A stretch of 9,165 nucleotides of DNA, from assembly GCA_900290385.1 (NCBI GenBank), contig OMSV01000189.1:1-9165 (forward strand), given 5' to 3'. Origin of the DNA: Syntrophobacter sp. SbD2 (GTDB lineage Bacteria > Desulfobacterota > Syntrophobacteria > Syntrophobacterales > Syntrophobacteraceae). Below, in pieces: positions 1 to 7,027 of the stretch (positions are counted from its first letter, which is position 1; every line of letters starts with the position of its first letter). The notes below the pieces were generated by a model. The model saw nothing but the letters and a program-made list of their open reading frames with translations. It ran no database searches and was not told the origin of the DNA. The translations under genes and the position numbers were made by a program.

Positions 1-876
1 GACGGCTGCGATTTCCGGACCGTAGGCGGCAGCATTGAAGATTTCGTCCGTTTCGCCAATCATGACCACGGTCGGTTTGGCAATCTTTGCCACAGCCGGT
101 TCCCAGGGCCTTGGCAGGGATAGGGACGTCAACAAAGCATGGCTGTAAACAGTGGCGCGGTTCCCTTGGGGATTTGCTTCCGTCGCAAAAGCAACTGTCG
201 GCAGATGATCCAGAATGTGAACTCCAAAGCGATTGAGAATCGACAAGGCTATGATGCGCGGTACGGCAGCGTTGACCCAACCACCCGCATGGGGCTTGTT
301 CGCGCTTTTTGAGGCGCCCAAAGGCGGAGACAGGGCAACAAAGCCGTCAAATTTCAAGCTCGAACGTTCGGCCGCAACTTTCAAGGCAAAGGTTCCGCCC
401 GAAGAATGGCCGAGCAGGATTTTCTTTTCCGATGCATGGGCGCCGTCGATCTTGTGAAGCAGATCGGCCAGGTCATCCAGCGGCTGATCGATGTAGCTTA
501 CATCTCCCAGTTTTCCGCTTTCGCCGTGGCCGCGCAGATCTATGGCATATACGGTATACCCTCGCGCCTGCAGAGCTGCGGCTATCGCGTGCATAACGAT
601 GGAAGACCCGGTTGAACCATGAACGGCGATTACCGCGCCGCAGCCCGGCCGGCCTTCATAGATCCGATAGGCCAGCTTTTGTCCATCGCGGGCCTGGTAA
701 AACTCAAGCGGGGGCAGGCTTTGAGAAAAGCCGGCGATCAGCGCGTCATTCTTCTCCACCGCTTCAAGCGGCGGCGGGGCTTCAGGGTGGCTGAAAAGTA
801 TCATGGCGCCAAGAATGATAACGGGCGCCACAAGAACGGCAGAGATAAGATAAACGAGGTTTTGCATAAGTTCCAT
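1..876 (-). CDS. Membrane-anchored alpha/beta hydrolase, C-terminus cut by window edge
   Basis: Translating the minus strand from ATG 876 gives 292 uninterrupted codons running off the window at base 1. Residues 6-28 form one hydrophobic segment, followed by a Pro-rich linker; this looks like an N-terminal membrane anchor or uncleaved signal. The rest is an alpha/beta-hydrolase fold: HGSTG near residues 86-90 (oxyanion-hole region), DLRGHGES at 113-120, nucleophile elbow GHSSG at 156-160 (Ser158), and a likely acid Asp277 in GETDE. The catalytic His would lie beyond the edge. It resembles lysophospholipase or monoacylglycerol-lipase-like hydrolases; the substrate is unknown. It starts 12 nt after the bioA stop, so it is probably the last known gene of the biotin operon. 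The start is uncertain: AAGG lies only 2 nt before ATG 876, while ATG 867 (residue 4) has GGA 4 nt upstream. A link to biotin is inferred from position only. Confidence 0.85.
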   Translation of the reverse strand, partial: MELMQNLVYLISAVLVAPVIILGAMILFSHPEAPPPLEAVEKNDALIAGFSQSLPPLEFYQARDGQKLAYRIYEGRPGCGAVIAVHGSTGSSIVMHAIAAALQARGYTVYAIDLRGHGESGKLGDVSYIDQPLDDLADLLHKIDGAHASEKKILLGHSSGGTFALKVAAERSSLKFDGFVALSPPLGASKSANKPHAGGWVNAAVPRIIALSILNRFGVHILDHLPTVAFATEANPQGNRATVYSHALLTSLSLPRPWEPAVAKIAKPTVVMIGETDEIFNAAAYGPEIAAV

Positions 877-888
877 GGCCTTATGTAA

Positions 889-2214
889 TTAAGCTTCGGC
901 AACCGTTTCCAGCAAGACCCTCACGGTTTGGGCCACAACCTCATTATCGGTAATCAATGGCGGCATCAGGTAAATGGTGGCGCCGAGCGGCCGAATCAGG
1001 ATGCTCTTTTTCAGTGCCCTCAGGCAGACGCCTCGGGCGCGATCTGCCCCGGTTGTGCCTTCTTTTTCGGTCAAATCCAACGCGGCAATCATTCCCAGGC
1101 AGCGGACATTCACCACACCGGGAACCCCCCTGAAAGCCTCGAAGTGCTCAGCCAGGACCTCCCCTGTGTGTGCGGCTTTTTCCACTATGCTTTCTTCCCC
1201 GTACACATTCAAGCACTCGATGGCCGCCGCAGCCGCAATGGGGTTTCCGGCAAAAGTGTGCCCGTGGTAAAATGTATGGTCATCGGGTTCATCGGTAAAG
1301 GTTTCGAAGATTTCCTCTTTCACCACCGCCGCACTGATTGGAAGATATCCCCCCGAGAGACTTTTCCCAAGACAGACGATGTCCGGGTCAATGCCTGCGT
1401 GTTCAAAGGCAAACATCTTGCCGGTTCGTCCAAAACCCATGGCGATCTCGTCTACGATAAGCAGCACTCCATTTTCTTTGCAAAGCTCGCCCAACCTTCG
1501 CAGGTATTTGGCCGGATACATTCTCATTCCGGCGGCCCCCTGGCATAACGGCTCCACAATTACGGCAGCAAGCTCACCGGCGTGCTCTTTGACCGTGCGC
1601 TCCATGGAAGAAAAGCACTGCAAGCCGCACGTCTCGGGAGCTGCCTCGGCTGGACACCCGGAGCAGTCCGGGGCTTTTACCTGGTAGACCGGGAAAAGCA
1701 GCGGCCGGTACGCGCTGTGAAAAGAGGGCAGGTACCCAACGGCCATCGCTCCGAGGGTGTCCCCATGATAGGCGTCCTCGAAAGCTGCAAACCTGTAACG
1801 GCCGCTCTCGCCCTTGTTGTGCCGGTACTGAACGGCAATCCTCAGCGCGGCCTCCACCGCGCTGGCCCCATCGCTTGCGAACAGCGTTCTCCTGTGCCTG
1901 TCGGGGAAGAGCCCTACCAGTCTGTATGCTAGTTCGGCTGCGCAGGGGTGCGTAAGGTTGCCTAGAATACTGTGCTGGAGTTTGGCGGCCTGACCCATGA
2001 TGGCCCGGACGAGTCTGGGGTGGCTGTGGCCCAGGTTGCAGGCCCACCATGAAGAAATTGCATCCACGTACCGGTTGCCTGCGCTGTCGAAAAGGAATGC
2101 CCCTTCGCCTCTCGTCATGACGGGAAAACCGTCCCTAAGCGCCGAATGTTTCGTGTACGGGTGCCAAAGACTTGCCCGATCGATCTCGAGGTAGTAATCG
2201 GTAACGTTCTTCAT
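889..2214 (-). CDS. bioA: Adenosylmethionine-8-amino-7-oxononanoate aminotransferase (DAPA synthase)
   Basis: BioA is a PLP enzyme that transfers the amino group of SAM to 8-amino-7-oxononanoate (KAPA), giving 7,8-diaminononanoate (DAPA) in the cytoplasm. The 441-aa product has the family marks in order: WHPYT at 17-21, SSWWACNLGHSHP around 54-66, SDGASAVEAALR at 114-125, DEIAMGFGRTG at 255-265 (Asp255 contacts the PLP pyridine nitrogen), GKSLSGGYLP at 283-292 with Lys284 as the Schiff-base lysine, and HGHTFAGNP at 317-325. The length is normal. The start is supported by AGGA 6 nt before the ATG. It begins 13 nt after the bioD stop, as expected for a co-transcribed gene. A stretch at 184-200 carries four cysteines (184, 187, 196, 200), which I recall from some non-enterobacterial BioA proteins; their role is not known to me. 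Confidence 0.97.
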   Translation of the reverse strand: MKNVTDYYLEIDRASLWHPYTKHSALRDGFPVMTRGEGAFLFDSAGNRYVDAISSWWACNLGHSHPRLVRAIMGQAAKLQHSILGNLTHPCAAELAYRLVGLFPDRHRRTLFASDGASAVEAALRIAVQYRHNKGESGRYRFAAFEDAYHGDTLGAMAVGYLPSFHSAYRPLLFPVYQVKAPDCSGCPAEAAPETCGLQCFSSMERTVKEHAGELAAVIVEPLCQGAAGMRMYPAKYLRRLGELCKENGVLLIVDEIAMGFGRTGKMFAFEHAGIDPDIVCLGKSLSGGYLPISAAVVKEEIFETFTDEPDDHTFYHGHTFAGNPIAAAAAIECLNVYGEESIVEKAAHTGEVLAEHFEAFRGVPGVVNVRCLGMIAALDLTEKEGTTGADRARGVCLRALKKSILIRPLGATIYLMPPLITDNEVVAQTVRVLLETVAEA

Positions 2215-2227
2215 AACTTATCCTGTT

Positions 2228-3034
2228 TCAAAATGCCTTTATGCCGGAAACCGCCGACTGCGCACAATATCTTCTGAAAACTTGAGGGCTTATGCTGTTT
2301 TTTTCAGCCAACTCGGCCATATAGGGAATGCGTCCCAGCACTCGTGCTTTTCCCATCCTCCCGATTGTTTCAACGTTGTTTTCCTCGATTTCACCCCAGC
2401 CCGCGCTTGTAGTCTCACAAAAAATTATCCCATGCAGCGTGAGGCCTGAGCGTTCGATCTCCCCGATCGAAAGCAGCGTATGGTTTATCGAGCCCAGACC
2501 GGGGCGGGCCGCCAGGATAACCGGCAGCCCCAGCATCGCCATCAGGTCGATCATAGTCTTATTGGCGGAAATGGGCGCCAGCACGCCTCCCGCGCCTTCA
2601 ACAACTACTCGATCGTGCCTTCGGAGCAACCGGTGAAAGGCCTCGAGAATCCGGTCAAGCGAAATTTCGCAGCCCGTTTTTGCAGCAGCGAGATGAGGCG
2701 AACACGCGGGCTCGTAAATGAAAGGGACCATGTCGTGCAGTTCCTCGGGGTCCGGCCTCAGTTCAGCCATCCGGAGGCAAAACGTGAGGTCGGGGCTTTG
2801 CAGTTCGAGGCCGGGCCTACCGTCCGCCCCGCGGTCCGATCTTATAGGCGCCGTCGAAGACAGCGCCGGACCCGGCCGGCGGTCCCACCGCCCGCCGCCG
2901 GTCTGGACCGGTTTCATTGGAACGGCGTCGATCCCGGAGGCGCGCATCGAAACCAGCACGGCGGCAGCTGCAATTGTTTTGCCTGCGTCTGTGTCGGTGC
3001 CCGTAATAAAGACCCCTTTTCCTGGTGGAATCAT
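2228..3034 (-). CDS. bioD: ATP-dependent dethiobiotin synthetase
   Basis: BioD closes the ureido ring of dethiobiotin from DAPA, CO2 and ATP. The 268-aa product opens with the family P-loop GTDTDAGKT at 12-20 (Lys19), then KPVQTG at 41-46 (Lys41, which positions the DAPA carbamate in the family), SPH at 112-114, VEGAGG at 145-150, and GLGSINHTLL at 179-188. The start at 3034 is chosen because the P-loop then sits close to the N-terminus, as in known BioD, and the ATG overlaps the bioC stop as ATGA (3031-3034), which suggests translational coupling. The frame is open further upstream to 3160, but that part only overlaps bioC. The protein is longer than E. coli BioD, mainly because of a Gly/Arg/Pro-rich insertion of about 22 residues between KPVQTG and the substrate region (roughly 47-80). 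All catalytic motifs are intact. Confidence 0.96.
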   Translation of the reverse strand: MIPPGKGVFITGTDTDAGKTIAAAAVLVSMRASGIDAVPMKPVQTGGGRWDRRPGPALSSTAPIRSDRGADGRPGLELQSPDLTFCLRMAELRPDPEELHDMVPFIYEPACSPHLAAAKTGCEISLDRILEAFHRLLRRHDRVVVEGAGGVLAPISANKTMIDLMAMLGLPVILAARPGLGSINHTLLSIGEIERSGLTLHGIIFCETTSAGWGEIEENNVETIGRMGKARVLGRIPYMAELAEKNSISPQVFRRYCAQSAVSGIKAF

Positions 3035-3828
3035 CTTTGCCTGCTTGCCGTTACGTAAAGAACGCGGTAGGTTGCCAATACCCCGCCGCCGGGGGCCGCA
3101 AACGTCTGCTCGTAATATGCAATAAGCTTTCGTAATTCGGTTCGGTTGAGCAGCTTGCATCCACTGTTCGCTGTCCCCGTAACGCCCTGGCGGTTCAGGC
3201 TTCGAAGAAATCCGCGCGCTGAGTCATATCGCTCCCGGAAGGCTTCCTGCCTGCTTCTCTCGACCTTAAGCTCCGCCGCCGCAAGTGCCTCCAGGACCTG
3301 TTCCGCACCCGGCAGGCATACCGGGGCTGTCTTGGTAGGAAATAGGCACGTTCGAGCGGCACGGAGTTCCTCGAGTGTCCCCTTGACCATCAGCGCCGAA
3401 ACAAGGCTTCCTCCGGGTTCGAGCATGCCGGCGAGCCGTTTTACGGTCTCAGATACCGGGGTCATCCAATGCAGGGCCGAACTGCTGATAATCAAGGCGA
3501 AATCCCTGCCGGGGCGAAACTGCCTGGCATCGGCCACATGCCAGTGGATTCGGCTGCATTCCCCGATCCGCTCTCTGGCCAGATCTATCATCGGGCGGGC
3601 TACATCTACCGCATAAATCAGAGCGCGTGGGAAACGTCTTCTTAGCAGTTCAGTCAGGGACCCCGTCCCGCAACCAATTTCCAGGATGCTGTCGAATTTC
3701 TCCCCGGCAGGCAACGAAGCTGCGAGCTTTTCAGCAACCGTGCGCTGCACGCAGGATTCGTCGTGATACGTTTGTGCGGCGGCGCCAAATCGTGCGGAAA
3801 TCGAGGATGAGTTAGCGGTCTGGTTCAT
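3031..3828 (-). CDS. bioC: Malonyl-[ACP] O-methyltransferase
   Basis: BioC uses SAM to methylate the free carboxyl of malonyl-thioester, so the fatty-acid synthase can extend it to pimeloyl-ACP methyl ester. The 265-aa product has the BioC N-terminal signature RFGAAAQTYHDESCVQ (13-28), class I methyltransferase motif I ILEIGCGTG (48-56), an acidic residue after the next strand (Asp75), VADA (98-101), SSSALHWM (115-122), LEPGGSL (136-142), and the BioC-typical LRSLNRQGVTGT segment (208-219). The start is placed at 3828 because the N-terminal signature follows at once and the ATG overlaps the stop of the esterase gene as ATGA (3825-3828). The frame is open upstream to 4005, but that part lies inside the esterase gene. 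The 3' end overlaps bioD by 4 nt in the same way. BioC next to a BioH-type esterase shows that the methyl-ester-disguised pimelate route is used. Confidence 0.95.
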   Translation of the reverse strand: MNQTANSSSISARFGAAAQTYHDESCVQRTVAEKLAASLPAGEKFDSILEIGCGTGSLTELLRRRFPRALIYAVDVARPMIDLARERIGECSRIHWHVADARQFRPGRDFALIISSSALHWMTPVSETVKRLAGMLEPGGSLVSALMVKGTLEELRAARTCLFPTKTAPVCLPGAEQVLEALAAAELKVERSRQEAFRERYDSARGFLRSLNRQGVTGTANSGCKLLNRTELRKLIAYYEQTFAAPGGGVLATYRVLYVTASRQR

Positions 3829-4637
3829 CGGAGTAATTCCTGAAACTTTAGAATTCGATAGATAAGTTCCTTGCCGCGCTGCTCGATGAGCGAATGACCG
3901 GCGGAAGGCAGCAACTCGACATCTGAGACCGGGAGCTTTGAAACCAGGAATTGGGCTGCCTCCCGTGGCACGATCCTGTCCTGTCTGCCGTGGATTATGA
4001 GGCATGGGGCGGTTATTGCCGGCAGAGCAGCGCGAAGGTCCGCGCGCGCAAGATATTCGAGCCCGTCGATAAGGGAATTCGTTCCCTGTTTGAGTGCGTT
4101 CAGTGTTCTGCGTGCCAGTTCATCTTCCTTGATACGTAGCGGATAAAGCGCCTGTTGGAGAAAATCGGCGATCACCGCTTCAGGACTTCTTTTCAGCCCT
4201 AGGATCATTGCGCGCAAGACGGCAGGGGCGACCCCCGCGCTATATCCGGTGTCTGAGCAAAACCGCGCTGTTGTGATCAAAAGCACCAGGCCGCAGACTT
4301 TTTCGGGATAGCTGGCCGCCGCCTCGATTGCCGCGATGCCCCCGGTTGACCATCCAACGATACAGGAAGGCCCGGCTGACTTGTCGAGATGCAGGGCAAT
4401 TGCGCGGGCATACGGTGAAATTGAAGCCGCGCCGTCTCCCGTACCCCTCTGGTGGTCATCGGTTTTCCCTTGGTTTCCGCCCCGTAGCCTGTCCCGGACG
4501 TTGGTCGCGGGTACGCCGGGGCCGGCAAGCGAAAGAGAAGTGACCCGATAAGACTCCGCCATAGCCTCGGCGAGCGGATGCATGGCTTGCGTCCCGTGCG
4601 CCCAGCCGGAAATGAGCAGGACCGAAGGTTTTTTCAT
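3825..4637 (-). CDS. bioH: BioH-type pimeloyl-ACP methyl ester carboxylesterase
   Basis: This 270-aa alpha/beta hydrolase is placed where BioH would act: it removes the methyl group from pimeloyl-ACP methyl ester, ending chain elongation and giving the BioF substrate. Visible features are SGWAHG (10-15, oxyanion-hole region), the GWSTGG elbow with Ser97 (E. coli BioH has GWSLGG), Asp220 in GRQDRIVP, and His248 in AGHS, a complete catalytic triad in family order. The start is ATG 4637, with GGAG 7 nt upstream; a TTG at 4670 would add 11 residues but has no better support. Its stop overlaps bioC as ATGA. A hydrophilic, Gly-rich insertion of roughly 20-25 residues (about 45-70) separates the PG turn from the elbow compared with E. 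coli BioH. Other esterases (BioG, BioK, BioJ types) can fill this role; sequence and position favour BioH, but the exact subfamily is inferred. Confidence 0.88.
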   Translation of the reverse strand: MKKPSVLLISGWAHGTQAMHPLAEAMAESYRVTSLSLAGPGVPATNVRDRLRGGNQGKTDDHQRGTGDGAASISPYARAIALHLDKSAGPSCIVGWSTGGIAAIEAAASYPEKVCGLVLLITTARFCSDTGYSAGVAPAVLRAMILGLKRSPEAVIADFLQQALYPLRIKEDELARRTLNALKQGTNSLIDGLEYLARADLRAALPAITAPCLIIHGRQDRIVPREAAQFLVSKLPVSDVELLPSAGHSLIEQRGKELIYRILKFQELLR

Positions 4638-4795
4638 TTTGCATCTCCGCAGGTAAAACCACTTAGACAAGGATTAACAGGATTGAAAAACAGCTCGAAT
4701 TGTAACTCGTGAGCCTGCATCAACGCTTGGACGGCTTGATTCCCGACAGGTACGGCGTCCGCGATCAACATGCCGGCTGTGAAATCGCCGGCCAC
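4634..4795 (-). CDS. Possible small ORF in the bioF-bioH spacer, doubtful
   Basis: The minus strand holds a short open frame with possible starts at GTG 4795 (53 aa) or ATG 4771 (45 aa). It ends in a TGA that overlaps the bioH ATG as ATGA, the same junction type seen at bioH/bioC and bioC/bioD. The predicted peptide has a hydrophobic first half (AGMLIADAVPVG) and a Cys-containing tail ending FTCGDAK. I recognise no family. The same frame continues from bioF with stops only at its own TAA (4862-4864) and a second TAA (4805-4807), so this could also be decayed coding sequence or chance. There is no convincing ribosome-binding site, and the 3' part contains a repeat-like AGGATT motif, which argues against a conserved gene. 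Confidence 0.2.
   Translation of the reverse strand: MAGDFTAGMLIADAVPVGNQAVQALMQAHELQFELFFNPVNPCLSGFTCGDAK
4667..4685. repeat. Short AGGATT-AAC-AGGATT intergenic repeat motif
   Basis: The spacer between bioF and bioH contains ACAAGGATTAACAGGATTG, an AGGATT direct repeat separated by AAC. Strings of this kind recur between genes in several environmental bacterial genomes in my recollection. Only one copy occurs here, so its repeat nature cannot be shown from this window. Confidence 0.35.
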
Positions 4796-4861
4796 GATAA
4801 CATCTTAGACCACCTTATCGGCCCGCTGACATTCCGCCTGTGCAGGCCGGCTTTGCTCAAT

Positions 4862-6034
4862 TTAGTCCTGTCTGAAAAGCTTTGCCTCGGCGGTAATTTC
4901 TCCGGCGGCCCGCTCCAGGTCGTCATCGCTGTGGTCCAGCGTGACCGAAAGCCTCAGGCGTGCGGTTCCTTCGGGCACCGTTGGAGGGCGAATGGCCACG
5001 GCGAGTATGCCTTTTGATTTGAGCCGCCGTGCGACCGCGAGTGTCTTTGCGTTTTCGCCTATTAGCACCGGAATGATCTGGCTTTGCGAATTCAGGGTGT
5101 TAAGGCCGCCTTCCTGAAGCCGTTTCCTGAAATTTGCAGCCCGCCGAAGAAGCTCCGCGCCCGGATTGCCCGCTTTTTCGATCACGGCGAGCGCGCCCAG
5201 AGCGCTTCCCACAACTGCCGGTGGAAGTCCGGTCGTATAGATAAACGATCGAGCGCGATTTACCAGCAGTTCCCGCAGACCGGACGAGCACGCTATAAAG
5301 CCGCCGTATCCGCCAAGCGCCTTGCTTAGTGTGCCCATTGACACACTGATGCTTTCCTCCAGGCCGTGTTCCCTGATCAAACCGCTCCCGCCCGGCCCGA
5401 ATACTCCTGTCGCATGCGCCTCATCCACCATTACCATCGCTCCATTTTCGACGGCCGTGGAAGTTATTTCGGAAAGCGGGGCGATATCTCCGTCCATGCT
5501 GAAAACGGACTCGGTGATGACGAGCTTGCGGCCGCCGGCAGGGCACTGTTTCAAAAGTGCCCTGAGATGGTCCGGATCGTTGTGGTGGAAACGCTTCAGG
5601 TTGGCCCGGCTGAGCACGATGCCGTCAATGATGCTGGCGTGGGCCAGTTTGTCGGCAAATATGTGATCGCTGCGTCCGGCGAGTGACGTTATGACGCCGG
5701 CATTGGCTAGAAATCCGCTGCCGAAGACCAGTGCCCCCGGATATCCCTTCAAAGCGGCAATTACCCGCTCCAGTTCATCATGTGGGGCCAGGGTGCCGGT
5801 TATCAGCCTGGAAGCAGTCGCCCCGCAGCCATACGATTCGAGGTATTTACGGCTTGCAGAGATTGCTTCCGGGTGGCGTGCAAGCCCCAGGTAATCGTTT
5901 GAGGAAAAATTGAGAAACGTCCTGCCCTCGATCTGTATCTTCCCGCCGGCCTCGCTGAAAACCGAAAGACGGCGCTCGAGGCTTTTTTCGCGCAGTTGGG
6001 CAATCTCTTCATCGATCCACGCCTCAAAACGCAT
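4862..6034 (-). CDS. bioF: 8-amino-7-oxononanoate synthase (KAPA synthase)
   Basis: BioF is a PLP alpha-oxoamine synthase that condenses pimeloyl-ACP (or pimeloyl-CoA) with L-alanine, releasing CO2 to give KAPA. The 390-aa product has the normal family length and motifs: NFSSNDYLGLA (42-52), GCGATASRLITGT (69-81), FGSGFLANAG (104-113), HNDPDHL (151-157), VDEAHATGVFG (203-213), and GTLSKALGGYGG (234-245), where Lys238 is the Schiff-base lysine and Asp204/His207 contact PLP. The start at 6034 is supported by GAGG 6 nt upstream and by the N-terminus matching known BioF; the frame remains open to 6091, but only inside bioB. The gene overlaps the bioB 3' end by 11 nt, pointing to coupled translation. 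It is followed by the only long gap in the operon (224 nt). Confidence 0.97.
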   Translation of the reverse strand: MRFEAWIDEEIAQLREKSLERRLSVFSEAGGKIQIEGRTFLNFSSNDYLGLARHPEAISASRKYLESYGCGATASRLITGTLAPHDELERVIAALKGYPGALVFGSGFLANAGVITSLAGRSDHIFADKLAHASIIDGIVLSRANLKRFHHNDPDHLRALLKQCPAGGRKLVITESVFSMDGDIAPLSEITSTAVENGAMVMVDEAHATGVFGPGGSGLIREHGLEESISVSMGTLSKALGGYGGFIACSSGLRELLVNRARSFIYTTGLPPAVVGSALGALAVIEKAGNPGAELLRRAANFRKRLQEGGLNTLNSQSQIIPVLIGENAKTLAVARRLKSKGILAVAIRPPTVPEGTARLRLSVTLDHSDDDLERAAGEITAEAKLFRQD

Positions 6035-6998
6035 ATTCGACCTCGAGGTCTCGGAGCATCTGAAGGTCCCGGTCCACGTCGCCGCCGGCAACAGTTAGAA
6101 GCGCGCCTATCATCATTGAATTGGCCCCGGCGTGGAATATCATGGACTGCAGGTCGCCCAGGTGCACGCGCCCTGCGCAAACCTTCACCTCGGCGCGGGG
6201 GTTGGTCAGGCGAAACATGCTCACGGTGCGCAATATATCCAGGGGCTTCATGGTTTCCATGTTCTCGAGTCTTGTCCCGGCGATGGGAATCAGGAAATTG
6301 AGAGGAATGGAATCAATGGCTTCGCGTGCCAGGGTCAAGGCAAACTCGACCCGTTGCTCCAAGGACTCGCCAAGACCGAAAATCCCGCCCGAACAGACCT
6401 CCAACCCGGCTTTTCTGGCGTTCCTGACCGTTTCCAGGCGCTGCTCCCAGCTATGTGTGGTGCAGATTTGCGGGAAAAAGCTCTGCGCGCTCTCCAGGTT
6501 GTGATGAAATCTCTTCATCCCCGATGCCTTCAGAGCGCAAAGTTGATCGTAGTCCAGGCACCCGAGCGACCCGCACCAGTTCACGCGCGGATGTTTTTTC
6601 TGCCGCACTGCGTTGCACACGCGCTCGACCCCGTTTTCGGAAAGCGCGCAACCGCTGGTCACCACGCCAAAATGCGTAACGGGAAGCTCTGCAGCTGCAT
6701 CGAAAGCCTCGGCCATTGCTTCTTTCGAGCAGAGCGGGGTAGTCTGAATCTCGGTATTATGGCAGGATGCCTGGGCGCAAAATGCGCAATCCTCGGCACA
6801 GGCCCCGCTTTGCGCGCTCAATATCGAACACAACCGCACGGAGTTGCCAAAATAGCGGTAGCGAACCGCACTTGCGGCAGCGAAAATCCGGGGCAGATCG
6901 GCGGCAGGGGAGCGCAAAACATAAAGCGCCAGCTCCACGGATATCGGCTGATCGTTTTCCGCCGCTTCCTGTATCGATTTCAATTCCCCTGTTTCCAT
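6024..6998 (-). CDS. bioB: Biotin synthase, radical SAM, variant auxiliary-cluster ligands
   Basis: BioB inserts sulfur into dethiobiotin using two SAM-derived radicals and an auxiliary Fe-S cluster as sulfur source. The 324-aa product carries the radical-SAM motif CAEDCAFC (Cys67, Cys71, Cys74) for the [4Fe-4S] cluster, HHNLES (165-170), CSGGIFGLGE (202-211) and NFLIPIAGT (234-242). By hand alignment to E. coli BioB, two auxiliary-cluster ligands are kept (Cys128 = Cys142, Cys188 = Cys202). Two are not: the Cys97 position is Gly111 (in HFGVVTSG) and the Arg260 position is Lys272 (in VKVCAGR), with Cys274 two residues later. This fits a divergent BioB class with a different auxiliary cluster, which I recall being reported from anaerobes. 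The start has AAAGGTGA about 6 nt upstream. It is the first gene of the operon, 29 nt downstream of the BirA-like operator. Confidence 0.96.
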   Translation of the reverse strand: METGELKSIQEAAENDQPISVELALYVLRSPAADLPRIFAAASAVRYRYFGNSVRLCSILSAQSGACAEDCAFCAQASCHNTEIQTTPLCSKEAMAEAFDAAAELPVTHFGVVTSGCALSENGVERVCNAVRQKKHPRVNWCGSLGCLDYDQLCALKASGMKRFHHNLESAQSFFPQICTTHSWEQRLETVRNARKAGLEVCSGGIFGLGESLEQRVEFALTLAREAIDSIPLNFLIPIAGTRLENMETMKPLDILRTVSMFRLTNPRAEVKVCAGRVHLGDLQSMIFHAGANSMMIGALLTVAGGDVDRDLQMLRDLEVEYAF

Positions 6999-7004
6999 TC
7001 AATT

Positions 7005-7012
7005 TCACCTTT
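7005..7012 (-). promoter_or_regulatory. Ribosome-binding site of bioB
   Basis: The minus strand reads AAAGGTGA here, about 6 nt before the bioB ATG, and fixes the start at 6998. Confidence 0.7.
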
Positions 7013-7027
7013 CCGGGTAGTGCATCC

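Noticed and set aside
928..1548. Long plus-strand frame (206 codons) inside bioA
   Set aside because: It is antisense to bioA, whose motifs and length are complete; the translation has no family character.
2480..3058. Plus-strand frame of 192 codons opposite bioD
   Set aside because: It is the antisense shadow of bioD, produced by GC-rich codon use.
4709..5017. Plus-strand frame of 102 codons across the bioF-bioH spacer
   Set aside because: Half of it is antisense to bioF; the rest has no recognisable domain or ribosome-binding site.
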